A DNA stretch of 24,030 nt from UBA961 sp041191145. GTDB lineage: Bacteria; Bacteroidota; Ignavibacteria; Kapaibacteriales; UBA961. Each line of letters opens with the position of its first letter. The stretch's first letter is position 1. A program made the translations under genes and the position numbers. The notes under the pieces are model-generated. The model was not told where the DNA came from and did not search any database. It saw only the letters and a program-made list of their open reading frames with translations. The stretch is taken from contig JBEEPK010000021.1 of assembly GCA_041191145.1 (NCBI GenBank), forward strand, positions 1-24,030, given 5' to 3'. Positions 1-6,362 of this stretch are shown in pieces.

Positions 1-884
1 GATCCGCAGGAACAACAATGGAATTTCTCGGTTCACAGCTCACGGTTCAAGAACTGAATGAGCATTCTTTTGAGGCCATTGATATTGCGCTCTTTTCGGC
101 AGGCGGAGTACTTAGTAGTGCTTACGCACCGATTGCGGTAAAAGCGGGATGTACCGTGATTGATAATTCCTCCGCCTACCGAATGGAATCCGATGTCCCC
201 CTTGTGGTGCCAGAAGTCAATCCGGATGATGCCATGCTCCATCATGGCATCATCGCCAATCCAAATTGCTCCACCATTCAATTAGTTGTTGCTCTTGAAC
301 CGATTCGAAAGAAATTCGGTTTGAAACGCTTGATAGTATCCACCTATCAATCTGTTTCCGGTGCCGGACAAAAAGGCATTGATCAATTACAAGATGAATT
401 ATCAGGTAGAGTGCCTAAAGACAGAATTTCTTCTCATCAACTTGCTTTTAATACAGTTTTTCATTCCAGACCAAATGACATACGCGGAAGTGATACCGAA
501 GAAGAACTCAAAATGAAAAGAGAGATTCGTAGAATCTATTCCATGCCTGAATTACCAATTGCAGTTACATGTGTACGCATACCCTCCACCGGTGGACATG
601 GCGAATCTGTCTATGTAGAACTTGAGAAATCATGGACCATCGATGATATTCATGAATGTCTTTCAGGTTTTCCGGGTTTGACCGTTATTGATGATACTGG
701 GGCAGATGCTTTCCCAACTCCGATCATGGCAAGCGGAAAAGACGATGTATTTGTTGGACGCATCAGAAAAGATGCAGACAATCCGGCAGGTTTACAATTA
801 TGGATTGTGGCGGACAATCTTCGAAAAGGTGCTGCCACCAATGCCGTTCAAATTGCAGAATTACTCATCAAAAAAACATCATGA
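1..884 (+). CDS. asd: Aspartate-semialdehyde dehydrogenase, 5' end outside the window
   Basis: This enzyme reduces aspartyl phosphate to aspartate semialdehyde with NADPH, the branch point to diaminopimelate/lysine, threonine and methionine. The frame stays open to the left edge: codons from position 3 read SAGTT before the first ATG at 18, matching the family's usual SAGK segment. The ATG at 18 is therefore internal, and about 35-40 N-terminal residues with the NADP-binding glycine loop are missing. Visible landmarks, counted from that ATG, are the ALFSAGG segment (24-30), the catalytic cysteine in NPNCSTIQ (Cys84), SVSGAG (112-117) and a late RIP...GGHGES segment holding the presumed general-base His194. 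The length (about 293 visible residues plus the missing part) suits the usual 330-340. The stop overlaps the next start (ATGA, 881-884), so it is probably translationally coupled to the GDP-mannose pyrophosphorylase. Family assignment is secure. Confidence 0.96.
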   Translation, partial: SAGTTMEFLGSQLTVQELNEHSFEAIDIALFSAGGVLSSAYAPIAVKAGCTVIDNSSAYRMESDVPLVVPEVNPDDAMLHHGIIANPNCSTIQLVVALEPIRKKFGLKRLIVSTYQSVSGAGQKGIDQLQDELSGRVPKDRISSHQLAFNTVFHSRPNDIRGSDTEEELKMKREIRRIYSMPELPIAVTCVRIPSTGGHGESVYVELEKSWTIDDIHECLSGFPGLTVIDDTGADAFPTPIMASGKDDVFVGRIRKDADNPAGLQLWIVADNLRKGAATNAVQIAELLIKKTS

Positions 885-1972
885 AGCAGATCGCACTCAT
901 CATGGCAGGCGGTTCGGGTGAACGCTTTTGGCCATTGAGCAGAAAACATCATCCCAAGCAATTGCTTACGCTGTTCTCAGATCAAACCATGCTTGCTGAA
1001 GCAGTGGATAGAATAGCACATGTCATTCCCAAAGATCAAATCTTCATCATTACCGGTGAGATTTTGAGAGATGCAATCATTCAAGCCTTGCCTGATATTC
1101 CACAAGAAAATATCATCGCTGAACCGGCTAAAAGGAATACAGCACCATGTTTGGCACTTGGATATGCAATCATTCGTGCTCGATTCAAATTGCCAGCTAG
1201 TGAATTGACAATTGGCGTTTTCACTGCAGATCATTTCATCAGACCTGCCGAAGTATTTGCTTCAGATATCCGTAAAGCTCTCGATCATGCATCAGAACAT
1301 AAAGATATCGTCACATTTGGTATACCGCCTTCCAGACCCGAAACGGGATATGGATATATTGAATCTGGTGAAACAATTCATGATAGTGATTTGAAAGTGG
1401 TTCGGAGTTTCAGAGAAAAACCCAATATGGAAGATGCACTTGCCTATATTTCAAAAGGCGGGTTTTACTGGAATAGCGGGATGTTCTTTTACAGACTCGA
1501 TACATTTGCCGAGGCCATGAATATTGCCATGCCGGATTCATTCACTGCCATGGAAACTCTCTATGATTGTCTTTTGAATGGACATTCACTTTCTTCAATG
1601 CAGATAACGGATTCATTTGGTCAATTGGAAGCGACATCCATTGATTATGGAATCATGGAAAGAATCAATAATGTGGTAGTACTTCCCGCTTCTTTCACTT
1701 GGGATGATGTAGGCTCTTGGGATGCTTTGTCTAGACTTGGAGATACAGATACATCAGGTAATATCATCTCAGGAAATTGTTTGGCAATCGATGCAAAAGA
1801 CAGCATAGTTTGGAATGCCAATCCCGATGTGATGCTTACGACACATTCAGTCACCGGCATGACTATCATTTCCACTCCCGATGCAATCATGGTATGTCCA
1901 ACAGACAAAGCACAAGAAGTAAAATCCATAGTGACAGCATTGCGTGATCAACATAAAGAACAACTTCTCTGA
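881..1972 (+). CDS. manC: Mannose-1-phosphate guanylyltransferase (GDP-mannose pyrophosphorylase)
   Basis: It makes GDP-mannose from mannose-1-phosphate and GTP, a sugar donor for lipopolysaccharide, capsule and glycoprotein glycans. I chose the ATG at 881 (363 residues) over an in-frame upstream ATG at 800 because the nucleotide-binding signature then falls at the N-terminus: GGSGERFWPLSR at 10-21 and PKQ at 25-27. Further landmarks are EPAKRNTAPC (81-90), FTADHF (114-119), FREKP (178-182), WNSGMF (197-202), SIDYGIMER (253-261) and FTWDDVGSW (272-280), all typical of the ManC/CpsB family. The length fits a pyrophosphorylase domain alone, without the C-terminal isomerase of bifunctional forms. 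The start overlaps the asd stop by four bases and alr begins five bases after the stop, so the three genes form one operon. The exact sugar specificity (mannose rather than another hexose phosphate) is inferred from family. Confidence 0.93.
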   Translation: MKQIALIMAGGSGERFWPLSRKHHPKQLLTLFSDQTMLAEAVDRIAHVIPKDQIFIITGEILRDAIIQALPDIPQENIIAEPAKRNTAPCLALGYAIIRARFKLPASELTIGVFTADHFIRPAEVFASDIRKALDHASEHKDIVTFGIPPSRPETGYGYIESGETIHDSDLKVVRSFREKPNMEDALAYISKGGFYWNSGMFFYRLDTFAEAMNIAMPDSFTAMETLYDCLLNGHSLSSMQITDSFGQLEATSIDYGIMERINNVVVLPASFTWDDVGSWDALSRLGDTDTSGNIISGNCLAIDAKDSIVWNANPDVMLTTHSVTGMTIISTPDAIMVCPTDKAQEVKSIVTALRDQHKEQLL

Positions 1973-1977
1973 TTGAT

Positions 1978-3084
1978 ATGTCAAATCGCTCTACATATGT
2001 TCGCATCAATTCTGATGCACTGAGATCGAATATTCAGGTCATCAAGGATAACCTTCCTGAAGGTACTGCAATCATGGCCATGGTCAAAGCCAATGCATAT
2101 GGTCATGGTATTATCGAATGCTCAAGAATTGCCCAGGAAGAAGGCATTGATTTTCTGGGAATTGCATTTGCATCCGAAGGAGTGATTATTCGGAAGGCAG
2201 GAATTACAATGCCGATCATTCTGATGACTCCTCCGGAACCTGAAGAATTAGATGCTTTGATCGAATATGGAATTGAGTCTATTATCTGTTCTCGAGATAC
2301 AATTTCGACATTGAATGAAAAGGCATTATCAAGAGATACCAAGATTCCTGTACATGTGTTTATTGATACAGGGATGCATCGTGATGGAATCATGCCTGAA
2401 GAAACAGTCACGATGGTACAGACAATCCTTCAAGCTCCCGGTTTACATTGGAAAGGCATTTGTACTCATTTCGCCACAGCAGATGCCGATGATATGTCTT
2501 TCATGCTTAAACAGAAAGATCTGTTTACAGCATGTTTGAAAGAATTGGAAGCCTTGAATCTGAATCCTGAATTCATTCATATTGGTAATTCTGCCGCACT
2601 CATGCGCATGCCTGAGAATATAGGCAATCTTGCAAGGCCAGGACTTTCCATCTATGGCTATTCTCCAGTAAAAGGATTATTCCCCGGTTTACAACCCATA
2701 CTTTCCTTACATTCAACCGTGATGTCGATTCGCAAAGTAAGACAAGGTGAATCAGTATCTTATGGCAGATCATTTATTGCCGAAAAGGATACAATCATTG
2801 GAACCATACCAATTGGCTATGGTGATGGTTTGTTTCGTGGATTGACGGGAAAATTGCAATGCATCATCAATGGAGTGAAATTTCCAATCGTGGGAAATAT
2901 CTGCATGGATGAATGCATGGTTGATTTGGGTGATTCGAATATTCAGGTAGGATCAATAGTTACCTTCATCGGAAATGACAATGGTACCGAGCAAAGTGCC
3001 GAAGATTTGGCTTCTCTGCTCAATACCATTCCATATGAAATCACGACAGCAATTTCAGCAAGAGTGCCTCGCATCATTGCATGA
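1978..3084 (+). CDS. alr: Alanine racemase
   Basis: This PLP enzyme interconverts L- and D-alanine and supplies D-alanine for peptidoglycan. The 368-residue length is normal. Lys37 in the MVKANAYGHG motif is the PLP Schiff-base lysine, Tyr262 in SVSYGRSF is the opposing catalytic tyrosine, DTGMHRDG (130-137) lies in the TIM barrel, and the C-terminal beta domain carries NICMDECMVDLG (307-318) and ends with the family's YEITTAISARVPR. It starts five bases after the manC stop with no clear ribosome-binding site, which suggests coupling. Its 3' end overlaps the convergent transporter gene by 11 bases. Together with asd upstream (diaminopimelate branch) it makes this operon a source of cell-wall precursors. 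Confidence 0.97.
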   Translation: MSNRSTYVRINSDALRSNIQVIKDNLPEGTAIMAMVKANAYGHGIIECSRIAQEEGIDFLGIAFASEGVIIRKAGITMPIILMTPPEPEELDALIEYGIESIICSRDTISTLNEKALSRDTKIPVHVFIDTGMHRDGIMPEETVTMVQTILQAPGLHWKGICTHFATADADDMSFMLKQKDLFTACLKELEALNLNPEFIHIGNSAALMRMPENIGNLARPGLSIYGYSPVKGLFPGLQPILSLHSTVMSIRKVRQGESVSYGRSFIAEKDTIIGTIPIGYGDGLFRGLTGKLQCIINGVKFPIVGNICMDECMVDLGDSNIQVGSIVTFIGNDNGTEQSAEDLASLLNTIPYEITTAISARVPRIIA

Positions 3085-4381
3085 GTGCGGGATCCAAGAT
3101 CTCTTGATCCGTTCCGAATACATCTGCTTTCTCATCATTAAATTCACCCTCCCAACGGGCAATCACAACTGTTGCCAAACAATTTCCGAGCAGATTCACC
3201 GAAGTTCTAGCCATATCCATCAATTCATCAATTCCAAAAATCATTGCAACACCAAGAGCGCCAATACCTGGTGGTAAAAAAGAAGAAAGAGTAGCCAGCA
3301 ATATGACAAGTGAGGCCCTTGGAACAGCCGCAACACCTTTTGAAGTGATCATGAGTGATAACATCATCATGATTTGCTGCTCAAATGTGAATGTGAATCC
3401 CGGAATGGTTGTGGCGGCTGCTTGTGCAACAAATACCGAAGCCATGGCCAGATACAGTGTTGTTCCATCAAGATTAAAACTATAGCCGGTTGGCATCACA
3501 AATCCAACAATTCGTTTTGGGACACCGAGTCGCTCCATATTTTGCATTGCTTTAGGAAGAGCAGATTCACTGCTTGTGGTCACAAATGCAAGAATGAATG
3601 GTTCTCGTACCGCTTTGAGAAAGGGCTTTAGAGGTACGCGGAAAAGAAGAACTACCGCCCCAAGAACGAGCACTACAAACATGATGAGGGCTATATAGAG
3701 TGATAATACCAACATTCCCAAATTTGCTAGCACTCCTAATCCTTGATGACTAATGGTGACAGCCATTGCCGCACCAACTCCGAATGGAGCAAACATCATG
3801 ATAAATCCGGTGAACTTGAACATGATTTGCGCAAGTGAATCACACATTGCCACAATCGGCTTTCCACGATCTCCAATAGCAGTCAATGCCATTGCAAAGA
3901 GAATGGAAAATGCGACTATTTGCAGGACATCACCTTTGGCCATTGCATCGATGATGCTGGAAGGAAAGACATGAACTATGGTTTCAATCAATGTTTTGGG
4001 ATGATTTTGTGCGATAGTTCCAAGAGCACCTGGATCACCATTCAGTACTATTCCATATCCTGGTTGAACGATATTGACCACCGCAAGACCAAGAAACAAT
4101 GCAATCGTTGTTACAATCTCGAAATACAAAATCGACTTTGCTCCCATTCTTCCGACTTTTTTCAAGTCGCCGCCACCGGCAATTCCAATAACGATCGTTG
4201 AAAATACCAATGGAGCAATGATGGACTTGATCAGATTAAGAAAGATATCTCTCATGAATGAAAGTGAAGAAGAAAACTCAGGTGCAATCCACCCAAGAAA
4301 TACCCCAAAGACAAGACCGAACATTATTTGCTTGGTTAATGAGATATGCCACCAAGGTTTATTGACATGTTGTTCATGCAT
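3074..4381 (-). CDS. Dicarboxylate/amino acid:cation symporter (GltP/DctA family)
   Basis: An inner-membrane secondary transporter of the DAACS family (GltP, DctA, GltPh), with many hydrophobic helices and the two re-entrant-loop signatures. Numbering is from the ATG at 4381 (435 residues). TTSSES (268-273) is the first hairpin serine-rich motif, GYSFNLDGTT (299-308) is the NMDGT-type cation site, and SLMITSKGVAAVPRASLV (342-359) is the second hairpin. In the last helix Asp389 and Arg392 match GltPh Asp394 and Arg397, which hold the amino group and side-chain carboxylate, so glutamate/aspartate is a plausible substrate. The last cation-site Asp of GltPh (Asp405) is Asn400 here, as I recall for proton-coupled GltP. 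An in-frame TTG at 4396 could add five residues; the ATG is preferred. It follows the PD40 gene by 24 bases and is probably co-transcribed. Substrate and coupling ion are inferred. Confidence 0.93.
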   Translation of the reverse strand: MHEQHVNKPWWHISLTKQIMFGLVFGVFLGWIAPEFSSSLSFMRDIFLNLIKSIIAPLVFSTIVIGIAGGGDLKKVGRMGAKSILYFEIVTTIALFLGLAVVNIVQPGYGIVLNGDPGALGTIAQNHPKTLIETIVHVFPSSIIDAMAKGDVLQIVAFSILFAMALTAIGDRGKPIVAMCDSLAQIMFKFTGFIMMFAPFGVGAAMAVTISHQGLGVLANLGMLVLSLYIALIMFVVLVLGAVVLLFRVPLKPFLKAVREPFILAFVTTSSESALPKAMQNMERLGVPKRIVGFVMPTGYSFNLDGTTLYLAMASVFVAQAAATTIPGFTFTFEQQIMMMLSLMITSKGVAAVPRASLVILLATLSSFLPPGIGALGVAMIFGIDELMDMARTSVNLLGNCLATVVIARWEGEFNDEKADVFGTDQEILDPALMQ

Positions 4382-4405
4382 AATTACAGCATCCAAAAGT
4401 GAGGA

Positions 4406-5446
4406 TTAATCATTCCAATCGGCAATAAAGACATTAGTATCACCGGACTTTTTATTCAATCGATTTGAACAAAAGACAAGTTTTTTTCCATCTGATGTAA
4501 ACATCGGGAACCCATCAAATTCACCGGAATGAGTAATGCGTTCAAGTCCTGTTCCATCAATATTGATCAGAAACAGATCAAAATTTCTGCCTTTTGCATC
4601 ATCCATGTTTGAGCAAAATATGATGCGTCTTCCATCAGGGTGCATAAAAGGAGCAAAATTCGCGGCTCCATTATTTGTAACCCGAATAATGTTGGAACCA
4701 TCAATATCCATGACATAAATATCAAGTTTTGAGGGTCTTACAAGATTTTCACGCACAAGTGCAGTATGTTTTTCAAGATCTTGTCCTGTCGGTCTTGATG
4801 CTCTGAATACAATCTTCTTGCCATCAGGACTAAAGAAAGCACCGCCATCATAGCCGGGTGTATGGGTGATTCTTCGAATATTGGTTCCATCCACATTACA
4901 GGTAAACAATTCAATATCATCATCGATGATTGCAGTATAGACTATAGTCTTTCCATCTGGAGAAACTGTTGCCTCGGCATCATAATTATTTCCCTTGATG
5001 ATTGTGGACAGAATCTTTCCTGTTGCAGTATCAGCTCGCACGATATCATAGGTTGGATATAGCGGCCATACATAACCTTTGGAAAAATCAGGAGGCGGAG
5101 GACAGATTGGATCATTATATGCAGTCGTGGCATAAATGATTGAGCCATCAGGAAGGAAATATGAGCAGGTTGTTCTACCTTGTCCATTGGAAACTCTTTT
5201 CATGTGATTACCTGTGATATCCATCACATAGATTTGATCACAAGATTCATCAGGACCTCTTCTTTGAAAGACCAGAGAAGCATTATCATAGGAAAGATAT
5301 GCCTCGGCATTCTCTCCTTCAAATGTGAGCATTCGAATATTTTTCAGGCGTTTTTCTTGCGGAAGATATTCATTCTCATTGAGCGGTCTTCCCTGACCAT
5401 TCAATTCGATTTGACTAAAGAGTGAAAGGACAAGTATTAATAGCAT
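4406..5446 (-). CDS. Secreted TolB-like PD40 beta-propeller protein
   Basis: A predicted exported protein of about 346 residues. A short hydrophobic leader (LLILVLSLFSQIELNGQG) is followed by repeated WD40-like PD40 units. The recurrent 'SPDGKxIVF / xDxxxMxxDGTNxxRIT' pattern appears about five to six times, for example YFLPDGSIIYAT, TVSPDGKTIVYT, FFSPDGKKIVFRA, MHPDGRRIIFCS and FTSDGKKLVFCS, as in TolB and DPP-type propellers. Such propellers are usually protein- or ligand-binding; no enzyme domain is attached. The start is uncertain: ATG at 5446, or an in-frame TTG two codons upstream (5452), which would add a lysine and give a more typical signal-peptide n-region. No ATG lies further upstream before a stop. 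A Bacteroidota-type promoter sits just upstream (5480-5510). The substrate or partner is unknown; the transporter downstream may be functionally linked, but nothing in the sequence proves it. Confidence 0.85.
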   Translation of the reverse strand: MLLILVLSLFSQIELNGQGRPLNENEYLPQEKRLKNIRMLTFEGENAEAYLSYDNASLVFQRRGPDESCDQIYVMDITGNHMKRVSNGQGRTTCSYFLPDGSIIYATTAYNDPICPPPPDFSKGYVWPLYPTYDIVRADTATGKILSTIIKGNNYDAEATVSPDGKTIVYTAIIDDDIELFTCNVDGTNIRRITHTPGYDGGAFFSPDGKKIVFRASRPTGQDLEKHTALVRENLVRPSKLDIYVMDIDGSNIIRVTNNGAANFAPFMHPDGRRIIFCSNMDDAKGRNFDLFLINIDGTGLERITHSGEFDGFPMFTSDGKKLVFCSNRLNKKSGDTNVFIADWND

Positions 5447-5479
5447 TTTCAACTGAAATAATGTTGGAAAAAATCAGCA

Positions 5480-5510
5480 CAAAGATACACTTATCATAAG
5501 GAATCGACAA
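5480..5510 (-). promoter_or_regulatory. Bacteroidota-type promoter for the PD40/transporter operon
   Basis: Read on the minus strand, TTG (5508-5510) is followed after 20 bases by TATCTTTG (5480-5487). This fits the Bacteroidota housekeeping consensus of a TTG-containing -33 element and TAnnTTTG at -7. A transcript starting about seven bases downstream would have a leader of roughly 25-30 bases before the ATG at 5446. The match is by eye only. Confidence 0.6.
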
Positions 5511-5555
5511 TCAGTATTCCCTTTCCCTGATGTGCTAAATTCTGTATTTTGAGCC

Positions 5556-6326
5556 ATGATTTACGCAATCCACAGATATTTTCTGCATATCACAATTGTG
5601 ATCTCTACTATTCTTTCCAGCATGGGATGCATGGACAGCAGAGTAATATCTCCGGATGAATTACCTGGAAGCCAATTAAGGGGATCAGTGCGACTTCTTT
5701 CAGAAGATAATTCGTTTGCCATTAATAAGAATTTGGTACTCGTCAAACTTGAAGGCACAGGATTTGAGACTTTCACTGATACAGCCGGTAGATGGACTTT
5801 GAATCTTATACCCAAAGGCAGTTATACCATATTGTATTCCAAGCCGGGATACTCAAATGTCAAACGTTTTTCAGTGCGCTCGGATGGAGCCATGCCGGTA
5901 ATAGTCAATCCGATCACATTAGTGCAAGTTCCACCTTTTACAGTTGATTCAATTTCACTTATGATACAGAGTGACAGTTTGGAAGTATTCTGTAGAATCA
6001 ATCAAATATCAGATGTTCAGCGAAGAATTATCCTATACATTGATTCCAATGCAATTGATGGCAGTCAGCGCAATCGATATGTGTTCACGGATATTGGATT
6101 AATCATTGAACCCGGAAATTCAATCGGAAGCATTCGAATTCCATTATCACGATTTTATAATTCGGGTTTTGTATCAGGTCGGAATGTCTATTGCGCAGGC
6201 TTTCCAATCTTGCGATTTGAAGCAACAGCGGATGAATCGTATTTCGCAATTGACCCAATCACAAAAAAAACAATTTTCTGGAATGTGAATCCCAATGGAG
6301 CGAATGCTCAATTTACATTACCATAG
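5556..6326 (+). CDS. Putative lipoprotein with carboxypeptidase-regulatory-like domain
   Basis: A 256-residue protein whose N-terminus has a hydrophobic stretch (IVISTILSSMGC) ending in a lipobox-like Cys25, so it is probably lipidated and membrane-anchored. Residues about 38-110 look like a CarboxypepD_reg/CNA-B-like beta sandwich: GSVRLL, then VKLEGTGFETFTDTAGRW, then IPKGSYTILYSKPGY, the usual 'gxGxf.i..vp.G.Ytl....Gy' pattern. The C-terminal half is beta-rich and has no family I recognise. It is the first gene of a plus-strand run with the S8 protease (36-base gap) and the SBBP protein, and is divergent from the PD40 gene. An A8 run at about 6262-6269 lies in the coding sequence near the 3' end, with the frame intact. 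Function is unknown; a role in the cell-surface assembly of its neighbours is possible but unproven. Confidence 0.72.
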   Translation: MIYAIHRYFLHITIVISTILSSMGCMDSRVISPDELPGSQLRGSVRLLSEDNSFAINKNLVLVKLEGTGFETFTDTAGRWTLNLIPKGSYTILYSKPGYSNVKRFSVRSDGAMPVIVNPITLVQVPPFTVDSISLMIQSDSLEVFCRINQISDVQRRIILYIDSNAIDGSQRNRYVFTDIGLIIEPGNSIGSIRIPLSRFYNSGFVSGRNVYCAGFPILRFEATADESYFAIDPITKKTIFWNVNPNGANAQFTLP

Positions 6327-6362
6327 AAACAAATTCCCGAAAGCACTGTCTTTGCATATACC

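Noticed and set aside
800..880. An upstream extension of the manC-type gene
   Set aside because: It overlaps the conserved end of asd, and the added residues are unlike the family; the pyrophosphorylase signature starts right after the ATG at 881.
6262..6269. An A8 run in the lipoprotein gene as a phase-variation site
   Set aside because: A-runs of this length are expected by chance in AT-rich DNA; it lies near the gene's 3' end, is in frame, and no switching evidence is available.
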